Below, piece by piece: positions 1 to 9,086 of a stretch of DNA of 64,000 nucleotides. A program made the translations under genes and the position numbers. Below the pieces are notes generated by a model. That model did no database searches and was not told the DNA's origin. It saw only the letters and a program-made list of their open reading frames with translations. Within the stretch, counting starts at the first letter, position 1; each line of letters begins with the position of its first letter. The DNA lies in NCBI RefSeq assembly GCF_900774055.1, contig NZ_CAAGSW010000001.1, positions 389,797-453,796 on the forward strand, in the 5' to 3' direction. Origin of the DNA: Methanococcoides sp. AM1 (GTDB lineage Archaea; Halobacteriota; Methanosarcinia; Methanosarcinales; Methanosarcinaceae).

Positions 1-442
1 TGATATAAAATTCTAACTCCTTATTATCAGAATCGGAAACTACTTTTTGAATTATTTCCCATTTTTCAAATGCAAATAAGTTATGTTTAATTACTTGATT
101 AAGATGCTCTGAAGGCTCAAATATATATAGTTTTGCTTGAGGGTGCCTTTTTTTTACAAAGTATGCAAAGATACCACAATTTCCACCAACGTCTACAATA
201 ATATTGAGATCTTTACGCAACACATCTGCCATTTTTTCCATTTTTTGTGTTGAATGCATGATGTGATAATAACTAGAATTATCATTATTTATATATAATT
301 TGTGATATTTATACTTATACTTAATAATCGGTTTTTTCATAATCTTTTGATACATGACATAAGAAGAATAAAAAAAACCCATGAATTTAATAAGTTTGTA
401 ATATGTGCTTAAGGTTCCTAAAATATTTCTTACAGCTATCAT
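1..442 (-). CDS. FkbM-family methyltransferase, C-terminally truncated by window edge
   Basis: The frame is open from an ATG at 442 to the window edge, so about 147 residues are visible and the C-terminus lies outside. The start is preceded by a short GGTG. The segment IIVDVGGNCGIFAYF (roughly residues 75-90) followed by LYIFEPSEHLNQVIKHN is the SAM-binding motif I and acidic motif II pattern of FkbM-type methyltransferases, which O-methylate sugars or polyketides. The first ~65 residues are Lys/Tyr-rich without a recognised domain. The neighbouring flippase, GDP-mannose dehydratase and ManC suggest methylation of a surface glycan sugar; the substrate is inference. The DNA is distinctly AT-rich compared with the genes beyond 2.6 kb. 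Confidence 0.8.
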   Translation of the reverse strand, partial: MIAVRNILGTLSTYYKLIKFMGFFYSSYVMYQKIMKKPIIKYKYKYHKLYINNDNSSYYHIMHSTQKMEKMADVLRKDLNIIVDVGGNCGIFAYFVKKRHPQAKLYIFEPSEHLNQVIKHNLFAFEKWEIIQKVVSDSDNKELEFYI

Positions 443-984
443 TTTGCACCAGCATTTTTTAAAATCAAATATCATATATATAAGTGTTTATGCTCTATAG
501 GGAGTCTATATTCATATTTTATTTTTTAAACTATAAAGTTGTTTAAGAATTATTGCTTTTTTCATTTATATATTCCAAAAATAACAGTTGGATTGTTTAT
601 AATAAGTTTTATTGATATTTTTAATAATTTAAAAACTACTTAAATCGGTCCTATATTCTTGCAAGTGTTCAAAGAGAACTTATAATCAATATCATTTACT
701 AGTTCTCATTTTGGAAAGTATTATTTTAATAAACTATTAAATTCAGTTGAAGTTATCACTATCAGAAATATAGCTTGAGTTTGATAAAGTTAATTGCAAA
801 TGTTGATTCAGATTTGTATCATAGAAGAACGCTGTTAAAACTCCATTTGTCCTTATAAAATTATATGATATATTATAATTGTAAGATTTTTTCTGGCATA
901 AAGTTATGAAATCAAATAAGATTATCATTGCGTAACATTAGAATATTATATTAGTATAGCTTTTCTAGAAATTTGGATTCCATC
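443..984. other. AT-rich intergenic stretch without convincing gene
   Basis: This 540-bp spacer between the FkbM methyltransferase and the flippase is very AT-rich. The only frame of any length is a 61-codon one on the minus strand (743-928) with no ribosome-binding site, no hydrophobic segment pattern and no recognisable motif; I regard it as chance. It probably holds the promoter of the methyltransferase gene and the transcription end of the flippase gene, but I see no clear hairpin. Confidence 0.4.
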
Positions 985-2430
985 TCAAACTTTAATTATT
1001 TCTTTTAATAAATTAAATTCCTTATTTTCAAACCCTTTTAGGAAAAATAAGATTACAAAATAAATTGCAGCGCCAATTCCAACTGAAAATATGATATCAA
1101 GTAATCCTTTTGGATTTAATTCCAGAATAATTAAAGACATAAACAATGAAGCTAAGATGGTTTTTATTATGAACCTCCTATTTATGTCGAATCTTAAATG
1201 CTTAGATGAATAATAGGAGACAAAAATAAGACTAAATGTAAATGCAAACACCGTTGTAATAGCTGCCCCCATCATCCCCATATAAGGTATAAGTATAAAG
1301 TTTAGCATAATATTTAATATTGCAGAAATTATCCAAATTTTACCTAAAATCATTGTTTTCTTTTCCAAAATAATTATTTGTTGAACAATCGTATAAATTC
1401 CAAAAAGCAATGTCCCTAGTGCAATGAAAGGTGTGATCAAGTAACTCTCAGAAGCAATTTCGGAGGTCGATAATGCTACTAGTATGGGCCTTGATAATAA
1501 AGAGATTCCAAATACACATGGAATTGCAATTGTTAGAAAATATTTCATAGAATAACTTAATATTATTTTTACTTCTTCTAGGTTGCCTTCATCATAAGAC
1601 TTCGATAAAACTGCAGGAAGTATAAAATTAAGTGGAACAAAAAACATACTTATTAGAGCCCCAAGTGAATATCCGGGAGAGTAATATCCAACATATGCAG
1701 TTCCTAATAAGATTCCAATTATGTAACGATCGCTAGAATTTACTATCCACTTCGATAGTGTATCAGGTATAGTTGGTACTCCAAAATTAAGATATTCTTT
1801 TAAATTGGAAAATCTTGGAATTTTTATGCCTATTTCTGATATTAGGAAAATGTAAGTAATTATCAATATTATAATTGAAGCTAACAATAGTCCTATTGTG
1901 GCTCCAATTATGCCTTTGCCCAATAACACATAAAATGAAACTAAGGAAATACTGAGGCAAGTTTTTGAAAATGATAGAATGGAATACTTTTTTATCTGCT
2001 GCGTTGCTCTATAGTAGCTAATAATAAAATAATTTAAAGATTCGATAAAAATAATTAAAGATAGTATTTTTACAATAATAATTTTACTATCAAACAAAAT
2101 TGATGCGATTGTTTCTGAGAAATTATATATAAGTATAGTTGTAACTGAAGTAGTAATTAGTATTATTACAAACAAAGAATAAAAGAAGTCTTGAACGTTT
2201 CTCTTTTTTTCAATTGATGGCAAAAATCGGACCATAGTATATGGTAGTCCAAGAAGTACTACTGTAGGAACTATTCCGATTGTAACATTTATTTGAGCCC
2301 ACATCCCATATTCTTCAATTGGAATATTTTTGGTTAAAATTGGAAGTAAAATGATTCCACTTAAGCTTACAATAAGATTTGTTATACCAATTAATCCTAT
2401 TCTCTGCACAAAGAGTTTGTAATTATTCAT
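985..2430 (-). CDS. Wzx-like lipopolysaccharide/oligosaccharide flippase
   Basis: The protein has 481 residues when started at the ATG at 2430 (MNNYKLFVQRIGLIGITNL). A frame extension to 2550 is rejected because its 40 extra residues are hydrophilic and unlike the family, which starts directly with helix 1. The sequence is a run of about 12-14 hydrophobic helices, and the early ILLPILTKNIPIEEYGMWAQ segment is typical of the polysaccharide transport/MATE-like superfamily. Such proteins flip lipid-linked oligosaccharides across the cytoplasmic membrane, here probably for S-layer N-glycans or exopolysaccharide. It lies in the same direction as the downstream FkbM methyltransferase and the upstream gmd and manC. 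The ribosome-binding site is weak (AGAGAT). Confidence 0.85.
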   Translation of the reverse strand: MNNYKLFVQRIGLIGITNLIVSLSGIILLPILTKNIPIEEYGMWAQINVTIGIVPTVVLLGLPYTMVRFLPSIEKKRNVQDFFYSLFVIILITTSVTTILIYNFSETIASILFDSKIIIVKILSLIIFIESLNYFIISYYRATQQIKKYSILSFSKTCLSISLVSFYVLLGKGIIGATIGLLLASIIILIITYIFLISEIGIKIPRFSNLKEYLNFGVPTIPDTLSKWIVNSSDRYIIGILLGTAYVGYYSPGYSLGALISMFFVPLNFILPAVLSKSYDEGNLEEVKIILSYSMKYFLTIAIPCVFGISLLSRPILVALSTSEIASESYLITPFIALGTLLFGIYTIVQQIIILEKKTMILGKIWIISAILNIMLNFILIPYMGMMGAAITTVFAFTFSLIFVSYYSSKHLRFDINRRFIIKTILASLFMSLIILELNPKGLLDIIFSVGIGAAIYFVILFFLKGFENKEFNLLKEIIKV

Positions 2431-2613
2431 TTTTATATCTCTAATGAAGTATATTGGACAAGTATCGGTTTTTACTGATTTGAGTCCACACACTTTATTA
2501 AACGTTTGAGAGTTGATTAATTTCGTTTTTAAGTAATTTACAACCATCAAAATTCAAATTTTGTCCTCATGCATTTCAAAGTCATAATATTAGTAATTCA
2601 GAACGAGGTTAAT

Positions 2614-3666
2614 TCAATTTATTTGATGTTTCGAGATTTTATCCATATCATCTTTAACCATCATTTTCACCAATTCACTGAGACCGATCTTGGACACCCA
2701 TCCCAATTTATTTTTAGCTTTGGTTGGATCTCCAATTAGTATGTCTACTTCAGTTGGCCTGTAATACCGCGGATCGATCTCAATCAGCACATTGCTGGTT
2801 TCTCTATCCACTCCAACTTCATTCACACCTTCCCCTTGCCATTCGATCTCGACATCCACTTCCCTAAATGCAAGTTCCACAAATTCCCTTACAGAATGCG
2901 TCTCACCTGTAGCGATCACATAATCATCAGGTTCATCCTGCTGGAGCATTAGCCACATGGCTTCCACATAATCCCCTGCAAATCCCCAGTCCCTCTTTGC
3001 ATCAAGATTTCCAAGGTAAAGTTTGTCCTGAAGACCTTTTTTGATATTCGCAACTGCCATTGTGATCTTCCTTGTAACGAATGTCTCACCACGTATCGGG
3101 GATTCATGATTGAAAAGAATACCATTGCATGCAAACATGTCATAGGCTTCACGGTAGTTCACCGTTATCCAGTAGGCGTATAGCTTGGCTGCTGCATAAG
3201 GACTCCTTGGGTAGAACGGAGTTGTTTCCTTTTGGGGGATCTCTTGGACCTTTCCGTAAAGTTCGCTGGTCGAGGCTTGGTAGAATTTGGTTTTATTTTC
3301 AAGACCAAGTATGCGTATAGCTTCCAGAAGCCTCAGACTTCCGATGGCATCGGAGTTTGCCGTGTACTCCGGGGTTTCAAATGAGACCTGCACGTGGCTC
3401 TGCGCTGCAAGGTTGTAGATCTCGTCTGGCTGGGTTTCCTGAATGATCCTGATAAGGTTCGTGGAATCGGTCAGATCACCGTAGTGCATGAAGAAGTTCA
3501 CGTTTCTCTCGTGTGGGTCCTTGTAGAGGTGATCGATACGTGCAGTATTGAATGAGGAGGATCTCCTTTTGATGCCGTGTACAATATATCCCTTGTCAAG
3601 CAGGAACTCTGCAAGATATGCTCCATCCTGGCCTGTGATTCCGGTGATCAAAGCTGTTTTTGTCAT
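2614..3666 (-). CDS. gmd: GDP-mannose 4,6-dehydratase
   Basis: 350 residues, usual for Gmd. The enzyme converts GDP-D-mannose to GDP-4-keto-6-deoxymannose, precursor of fucose, rhamnose or perosamine-type sugars. It is an extended short-chain dehydrogenase: the NAD(P)-binding motif is TGITGQDG (Gly9, Gly12, Gly15), the catalytic set is Thr133/Glu135 in STSELYG and Tyr157-x3-Lys161 in SPYAAAK, and [16 protein letters not shown] is the family's substrate segment. The start at 3666 is chosen because MTKTALITG is the normal N-terminus and AGGGT lies 8 bases upstream; a longer frame to 3732 adds an atypical extension. Together with manC immediately upstream it would supply a deoxy-sugar nucleotide to the surface glycan cluster. 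Confidence 0.95.
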   Translation of the reverse strand: MTKTALITGITGQDGAYLAEFLLDKGYIVHGIKRRSSSFNTARIDHLYKDPHERNVNFFMHYGDLTDSTNLIRIIQETQPDEIYNLAAQSHVQVSFETPEYTANSDAIGSLRLLEAIRILGLENKTKFYQASTSELYGKVQEIPQKETTPFYPRSPYAAAKLYAYWITVNYREAYDMFACNGILFNHESPIRGETFVTRKITMAVANIKKGLQDKLYLGNLDAKRDWGFAGDYVEAMWLMLQQDEPDDYVIATGETHSVREFVELAFREVDVEIEWQGEGVNEVGVDRETSNVLIEIDPRYYRPTEVDILIGDPTKAKNKLGWVSKIGLSELVKMMVKDDMDKISKHQIN

Positions 3667-3798
3667 ATGTATTACCCTGGAATTTATGAATCTGATAAAT
3701 GATATTATTGCGTGATTAAATAGTTTCTGCACATTAAAATAATTGTAAGATTTGGATGGCGAATTAAGAAAGGGTTGTGCAGACTTCAGTCCTTTCTT

Positions 3799-5220
3799 TT
3801 AATTTCTCCCATACTCATCATCAAACCGAACAATATCATCCTCTCCAACATACTCCCCAAGCTGCACCTCAATGATCTCAAGAGGCAATTTTCCCGGATT
3901 TGACAACCTGTGCCTGATACCACCCTTGATGAACGTACTCTCTCCTTGCCTAAGGAAATACCTCTCACCATCATTCTCAACGCAGGCCATTCCTTCAACA
4001 ACAACCCAGTGTTCACTCCTGTGATGATGCATTTGAAGACTCAGTTTCTTGTGTGGAAATACAATTATGTTCTTGATCTTATGCCGTTCTGAATTTTCCA
4101 AGATCGTATATGAACCCCAGGGCCTGTATACGGTCTGGTGGAGCTGAACTCTTTCATCTTTCTCATCCTTGAGAGCAGATACAACCTCTTTCACCTTCTG
4201 GCTGCTTTCCCTCGGACAGACAAGCAGTGCATCCGGAGTGTCCACAACGACCATGTCTTTGACATCGATCATTGAAACGATCTTTTTAGGTTTTGAATAA
4301 ACGAGATTAGCAGTTGAATTGACCAGCATAGCATCGCAATTGTAGATGACATTACCATTTTCGTCTTTGTCGAACTCATTGTAGATCGCATCGAAGTTTC
4401 CAAGATCATTCCAGCGGTGATCGATCTTTACAGTAGCCACACGACCTGACTGCTCCATGATCCCATAGTCAATTGATATAGATGGCACCTTGCCATAGAT
4501 CTCCTGTATATCCTCGGAGTTTTCAAATACATCAGATACATCCGGAGCATGAGCTTTCAGTTCACTAAAGAAAACTTCCGTATCAAAGAGGAACATCCCG
4601 CTGTTCCAGAGACACCCTTCTTTGATGTACTTTTCAGCAGATTCGAGATCGGGTTTTTCCTTGAACTCCGATACCTTATATCCGACCCCAAGAGAATCAC
4701 CTGGTTTGATGTAGCCATACCCTGTTTGTGGTGATGTTGGGGAAATACCAAAGGTTACCAAGTACTCGGATGCAAGATCTTCTGCACTCGCAATGGTTTC
4801 CATTGCATTAGTATCGAGAACATGGTCTGATGAAAAGATACCAACAACAGACCTTCCGAACTTCTTAGTGATCTCCAGCATCCCATAGCATATTGCAGGA
4901 AGGGTGTTCTTGCCCTCAGGTTCGAGGAGGAGATTTTCAACAGGGAGTTCATGACCCAGTTCTTCGATCTGTCCGATAACGAAGAACTTCTGTGATTCAT
5001 TTGTTACTACGAATATCTCGGAGATATCGGATACTTCAAGGCACCTGAGGACGGTGTCCTGGAAAAGTGAAGTATCGTTCAATTTCAAGAACTGTTTTGG
5101 ATATTTTTCGCGGCTTAAGGGCCAGAGACGTGTTCCCGAACCGCCTGCTAGGATGATGGATCTTATGTTCTCAGCTCCGTGATCAAACAAGTTTGATGGA
5201 ATAGATTTGATTAACATCAC
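3799..5220 (-). CDS. manC: Mannose-1-phosphate guanylyltransferase / mannose-6-phosphate isomerase, bifunctional
   Basis: 473 residues, the length of type II bifunctional PMI/GMP enzymes. The N-terminal nucleotidyltransferase carries the signature IILAGGSGTRLWPLSREKYP (near residues 22-42) with the pyrophosphorylase Lys in FKEKPD, and a C-terminal cupin holds the metal site HKKLSLQMHHHRSEHW (near residue 400). It makes mannose-6-P to mannose-1-P pathway product GDP-mannose, the substrate of the adjacent Gmd. No Met occurs closer to the first strand than the ATGs at 5220/5217, so a ~20-residue leader stays; the ribosome-binding site there is poor. The gene is 130 bp upstream of gmd in the same direction and the two probably form an operon. 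Confidence 0.93.
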   Translation of the reverse strand: MMLIKSIPSNLFDHGAENIRSIILAGGSGTRLWPLSREKYPKQFLKLNDTSLFQDTVLRCLEVSDISEIFVVTNESQKFFVIGQIEELGHELPVENLLLEPEGKNTLPAICYGMLEITKKFGRSVVGIFSSDHVLDTNAMETIASAEDLASEYLVTFGISPTSPQTGYGYIKPGDSLGVGYKVSEFKEKPDLESAEKYIKEGCLWNSGMFLFDTEVFFSELKAHAPDVSDVFENSEDIQEIYGKVPSISIDYGIMEQSGRVATVKIDHRWNDLGNFDAIYNEFDKDENGNVIYNCDAMLVNSTANLVYSKPKKIVSMIDVKDMVVVDTPDALLVCPRESSQKVKEVVSALKDEKDERVQLHQTVYRPWGSYTILENSERHKIKNIIVFPHKKLSLQMHHHRSEHWVVVEGMACVENDGERYFLRQGESTFIKGGIRHRLSNPGKLPLEIIEVQLGEYVGEDDIVRFDDEYGRN

Positions 5221-5394
5221 ATAATCTAAATTTAGTGTTAATTAATGGAATAACACATATTAAGTTCTTTTGTGCTAATGCGTAGTTGAAAACAAAAGGA
5301 TTCAGGGCAAAATAAGAAAAAACCATTTTAGACAACTCAATTAACAGGAATTCAGAAAATAGAACATTGAGAGTAAATTCCATCACAAAGATTG

Positions 5395-5787
5395 TTACAA
5401 CGGAAGTATACCCAACAACTGCAGAATCCCGAAGTTCCCCCAGATGACCATCAGATTGTTAACAACAAGGAACACACCAACAAAAGTGATAACTCCCCTG
5501 ACCATTGGCCACATTTCAGACACCTTTGAATCGTAAGACATGAGGTCCTTGTAGAACCAGTATACTATAAAGACAAACGCAAGCTTCAGGACAAAGAATG
5601 CCCACACACCGAACTCTGCGATGATCAGGGCCAGGAACCCATTCTCTTCAACCCCAATGCTCAGTGCCTGAGCTGTTGTGATGAAATCACCGAGTACGTA
5701 GAATAACAGAATGTACCTGATATCATAAAGGAAGCTATTGAACTCCCTGAGGGAATACCAGTTCTGTGTGGAAAACTCCTGCTGCAT
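5395..5787 (-). CDS. Small multi-pass membrane protein of unknown function
   Basis: 130 residues from the ATG at 5787 (MQQEFST); an ATG three codons further upstream is possible. There are four hydrophobic segments, including YILLFYVLGDFITTAQALSI and the last GVITFVGVFLVVNNLMVIWG. The spacing and an early Asp/Thr pair recall small archaeal DUF5658-like membrane proteins, but I cannot assign it. It is transcribed away from the Xaa-Pro aminopeptidase gene, and the shared 160-bp spacer contains two inverted repeats that could regulate it. No Shine-Dalgarno sequence is evident, so it may be leaderless. Confidence 0.65.
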   Translation of the reverse strand: MQQEFSTQNWYSLREFNSFLYDIRYILLFYVLGDFITTAQALSIGVEENGFLALIIAEFGVWAFFVLKLAFVFIVYWFYKDLMSYDSKVSEMWPMVRGVITFVGVFLVVNNLMVIWGNFGILQLLGILPL

Positions 5788-5789
5788 AA

Positions 5790-5845
5790 ATAACAATATT
5801 TGTGTACATTGTTATGTATGAAATGTCCACATAAATTCATTTCAT
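5790..5845. promoter_or_regulatory. Two adjacent inverted repeats between divergent genes
   Basis: The first has perfect 8-bp arms, ATAACAAT at 5790-5797 and ATTGTTAT at 5808-5815, around a 10-bp spacer. The second has arms ATGAAATG at 5818-5825 and CATTTCAT at 5838-5845 around 12 bp. They lie directly upstream of the small membrane-protein gene and about 110 bp from the aminopeptidase start. They may be operators; no regulator can be named. Confidence 0.35.
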
Positions 5846-5950
5846 GTACACACACTCGTTCGCATCGTCTGCTGGCAGCGATACACAGGAACATCACTCA
5901 AAAAAGAATTGCCATGTAAGCTTATGTAGTAGAATAACAAATCCAATTAC

Positions 5951-7126
5951 ATGGAACAAAAAAAGAATACACATGACATTACCTCATCACTTGCTGACAA
6001 CAACTGTGATGCATTCCTGATGATAGGCAATTCGAATAATGCAGACATATATTATTCGACACATTTTCTTGCAGGAGATCCTTTCACATACATACAGATG
6101 AAGCAGGGAGAGGAGAGCCTCATTGTCTCTACTATGGAGCTGAACAGAGCAAAGATGGAATCCAGGGTGTCCAATGTACACACCATGCAGGAATATGGAT
6201 ATCCTGAAAAACTGAAAGAAAGGAAAGACGGTGAGCTTGCGTACTGTGACTGCCTTGCTGCAATTTTCCAGCAGAAAAAAGTCAGGCACATAATGGTGCC
6301 ACATGATTTTCCGCTTTTTACTGCCCAGGCGTTGAAAGAATTGGGATTCTCAGTGATCCCTGCGAAAAGCCCTTTTAAAGAAATGAGAAAAGAGAAGGCA
6401 TCGGAAGAGATCGAAAAAATCAAAGCGTCCCAGTATGCCTGTGAGAAAGCAATGGAAGCTGCCATCGGACTGGTCGATGATGCCAGAGTGGATAATGGGG
6501 TTCTTTACTCCGGAGAAGAAGCACTTACATCGGAAACCATCCGTGCGACAATAGAGCACACCCTTCTTGACTACGGATGTGAAGCTGAAAGCACCATTGT
6601 AGCTTGTGGATTGAAGTCATCAAACCCCCACTGGGAAGGAGAGGGAAAGATCACCGTCAACCAGCCGATCGTCATCGACATATTCCCGCGCAGTAAGAAA
6701 AGCAGGTACTTTGCAGACATGACAAGGACCGTCCTTAAAGGAGAGGCTTCGAAGGAACTGGTGGACATGTATGAAGCAGTGCATGCTGCACAGGAGGCAG
6801 CTTTTGCCGTATTGAAACCCGGAGCGCTCTATAGCGAAGTACATAACGCAGTTTGCGATGAGTTCGAAAAACGAGGTTATGAAACCATCAGGAACAACTC
6901 GGAAGTTGGGTTTATCCACTCAACCGGGCATGGCGTGGGGCTGGACATCCATGAACAACCTTCTGTGGCAACGCAGGACGGAGAGGTCGAGATCGGCCAT
7001 GTGGTCACTATTGAACCAGGACTTTACTACCCGGAACTTGGCGGAATACGCCTTGAGGACATGGTCGTGATCACAGAGGACGGATTTGAGAATTTAACAA
7101 AAATGGAAAAGGAATTTGTAGTTTAA
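5951..7126 (+). CDS. M24-family Xaa-Pro aminopeptidase/dipeptidase
   Basis: 391 residues. The N-terminal creatinase/prolidase-like domain (about 1-140) precedes a pita-bread metallopeptidase domain. The five metal ligands are visible: the two Asp in VIDIFPRSKKSRYFADMTRT, His in HSTGHGVGLDIHE, Glu in TIEPGLY and Glu in GIRLEDMVV. It should release N-terminal residues or dipeptides preceding proline in the cytosol. It is followed after 42 bp by a second M24 enzyme, the methionine aminopeptidase, so the two probably share a transcript. The ribosome-binding site is weak. Confidence 0.92.
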   Translation: MEQKKNTHDITSSLADNNCDAFLMIGNSNNADIYYSTHFLAGDPFTYIQMKQGEESLIVSTMELNRAKMESRVSNVHTMQEYGYPEKLKERKDGELAYCDCLAAIFQQKKVRHIMVPHDFPLFTAQALKELGFSVIPAKSPFKEMRKEKASEEIEKIKASQYACEKAMEAAIGLVDDARVDNGVLYSGEEALTSETIRATIEHTLLDYGCEAESTIVACGLKSSNPHWEGEGKITVNQPIVIDIFPRSKKSRYFADMTRTVLKGEASKELVDMYEAVHAAQEAAFAVLKPGALYSEVHNAVCDEFEKRGYETIRNNSEVGFIHSTGHGVGLDIHEQPSVATQDGEVEIGHVVTIEPGLYYPELGGIRLEDMVVITEDGFENLTKMEKEFVV

Positions 7127-7168
7127 GTCTACTAAGACCAATCATATATCAAAAGCTGGTGCAGACAT

Positions 7169-8062
7169 ATGGAAAATAAACTTCATGAGATCGAGGAGAT
7201 AATCGGAAAGTACAGGAAGGCCGGAGAGATCCTCTCTACAGTAAGAAGCGAGGCAAAGGATAAGATCAAGGTCGGAGCAAGCCTTCTGGAAGTTGCAGAC
7301 CATGTAGAGCAGAGGACCATCGAGCTTGGAGGCTTTCCTGCCTTCCCTTGTAACATTTCAAGAAATGACGAAGCTGCGCATGCAACACCACTTGCAGGAG
7401 ATGGAACGATCTTTGCGGAGGATGTCGTAAAACTTGACCTTGGAGTTCATATTGATGGCTATATTGCAGATTCTGCCCTTACAGTAGATCTTACAAATGA
7501 GAATGCCGATCTTGTAAAGGCATCCGAGGCCGCATTATATGCAGCCATCGACACAGTAAGAAGTGGTGTGAACACAGCAGAACTCGGAGCAGTCATTGAA
7601 GATACGATCCATGAACATGGATTCAAGCCGATCGTCAACCTTACCGGCCATGGAGTCGGGCAATACCTCGCACATGTGCCACCAAGCATCCCGAACAGGC
7701 ATATCGACCACGGTGCAGTACTTGAGACCGGAGACATCATTGCCATTGAGCCTTTTGCCACGGACGGGGCAGGCATAATCTCTGACGGGGCACTGACGGA
7801 GATATTCTCGCTGGTAGGGAGCAAGCCAATACGCTTACCTGCAGCAAGGAAAGTACTGAAAGAGATCGAACCATACCGGACACTTCCTTTCGCAAGAAGA
7901 TGGCTTACCTCAGACAAACTGGACTATTCACTTATGCAGCTCGAGAGGGCAGGGATCATCACATCATACCCTGTGCTCAAGGAAATTGAGGGGGGTCTGG
8001 TCTCCCAGACAGAACATACTGTTATTGTCACCGATGACGGCTGTGAGATAACCACTAAATGA
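7169..8062 (+). CDS. map: Methionine aminopeptidase, type II
   Basis: 297 residues, matching archaeal MetAP2, which removes the initiator methionine co-translationally. Metal-binding residues of the M24 fold are present: Asp in LDLGVHIDGYIAD (two), His in LTGHGVGQYLAH, Glu in AIEPFAT and the terminal Glu in EHTVIV. The type II insertion is present between the fourth and fifth ligands (residues about 200-260). The start ATG is 5 bp after GGTGCAGAC. It follows the Xaa-Pro peptidase and is 12 bp ahead of an exported protein gene, consistent with one operon. Confidence 0.96.
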   Translation: MENKLHEIEEIIGKYRKAGEILSTVRSEAKDKIKVGASLLEVADHVEQRTIELGGFPAFPCNISRNDEAAHATPLAGDGTIFAEDVVKLDLGVHIDGYIADSALTVDLTNENADLVKASEAALYAAIDTVRSGVNTAELGAVIEDTIHEHGFKPIVNLTGHGVGQYLAHVPPSIPNRHIDHGAVLETGDIIAIEPFATDGAGIISDGALTEIFSLVGSKPIRLPAARKVLKEIEPYRTLPFARRWLTSDKLDYSLMQLERAGIITSYPVLKEIEGGLVSQTEHTVIVTDDGCEITTK

Positions 8063-8074
8063 AAGGCCGGTAAA

Positions 8075-8734
8075 ATGAGATCCGCACTGATAATGCTACT
8101 GGCAATTATATGCATCATGTCAGTTGTACCAACCTCATCTGCATTTACATGGACCAATACTATTGTCCTGGAAGAGAACGGGATGTCATGGAATTACACT
8201 GAAGGCTACACCGGCAAGGTAGCCACAGCATACAGGGCATTTATCGATTCCGAAGTTGGGAACAAAGACAACCATATCAGTGCCTGGGAACTCATGAAAG
8301 TGGACCGCCTCACGAGGAACAGGCTCAAGACATCGCTTACGGAAGAACTTGATGTCACATTTGATAGCAACTCAGATGACGTACATACCACAGATGTGGA
8401 TGCAGATATCTCACTGGACGTCCTGGGAAGCACTTCCAAGACAGAAGACATCAATAACATGTATTTTGTCACCTACAGTTTTGACAGGAACTTCTTTGAC
8501 ATGGGCGATAGCATGACCTTTGACGGGGAACCGAAAACAGAGGTCACCATCACCATGCCGGCAGGTGCAAAAATGCTTTCATACGATGGCGTCAAGATCA
8601 AGACAATTGATACAAAGAACAACAGGACAGTTGTCAATGGTTTCTTTGAAGAGGAAGGGAAGATCACTATCGATTATACCAGGAAAGAAGCTGAGATCGA
8701 TGTTGAAACTGAAGACGATGAAATACCAGAGTGA
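8075..8734 (+). CDS. Exported protein of unknown function
   Basis: 219 residues with a clear signal peptide: charged start, hydrophobic LIMLLAIICIMSVVPTSS and a likely cleavage after SSA at about residue 24. The mature part is acidic and beta-rich, ends in a run of Glu/Asp, and has no C-terminal membrane anchor or PGF motif. It contains a segment with Asp/Asn-rich spacing (VGNKDNHISAWE) that resembles a calcium-binding loop; this is weak. It begins 12 bp after map and may be co-transcribed. I do not recognise a family. Confidence 0.75.
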   Translation: MRSALIMLLAIICIMSVVPTSSAFTWTNTIVLEENGMSWNYTEGYTGKVATAYRAFIDSEVGNKDNHISAWELMKVDRLTRNRLKTSLTEELDVTFDSNSDDVHTTDVDADISLDVLGSTSKTEDINNMYFVTYSFDRNFFDMGDSMTFDGEPKTEVTITMPAGAKMLSYDGVKIKTIDTKNNRTVVNGFFEEEGKITIDYTRKEAEIDVETEDDEIPE

Positions 8735-8780
8735 GAAAGTCCTGAAAACATTAATATAAAGTGAAAGATTCCTTTTGTTC

Positions 8781-9068
8781 ATGATAATAGAACAGATACC
8801 ACTTGAAAATGGCACTGCTATTGGACTGAAGCTCGAGATGCAGAACGCCCCCCTTCTTGTCATAAGAGCTGACAAGGGGTTTGTTATGTGCGGATACCTC
8901 GACACTGAGATGGCAAATAAGCTAGGCGATGTTGCAGCGAAGGTCAGAGGCGTGAACAATTTTGAGGATGTTTTGCACGCCGAAGTGCTGGATGTCACAA
9001 ACCACGCAAAGGCTATTGGCATCAAAGCCGGCATGAAAGGACATGAAGCACTTGAACTGATGTTCTGA
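8781..9068 (+). CDS. DUF1805 (YunC-like) protein
   Basis: 95 residues beginning at ATG 8781; a TTG two codons earlier is less likely. The sequence IGLKLEMQNAPLLVIRADKGFVMCGYLDTEMANKLGD matches the small DUF1805 family found in methanogens and Bacillus (YunC), whose fold is known but whose function is not. The Cys in VMCGYLD is a conserved feature of the family. It lies 18 bp upstream of the Trm-G10 gene and is probably co-transcribed. Confidence 0.8.
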   Translation: MIIEQIPLENGTAIGLKLEMQNAPLLVIRADKGFVMCGYLDTEMANKLGDVAAKVRGVNNFEDVLHAEVLDVTNHAKAIGIKAGMKGHEALELMF

Positions 9069-9086
9069 GAACATCTCGTTTTTACC

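Noticed and set aside
743-928. 61-codon minus-strand ORF in AT-rich spacer
   Set aside because: No ribosome-binding site, no domain or membrane pattern; such frames are expected by chance in this composition.
5183-5386. 67-codon minus-strand ORF overlapping the start of manC
   Set aside because: Overlaps the manC start out of frame, lacks a ribosome-binding site, and looks like AT-rich noise.
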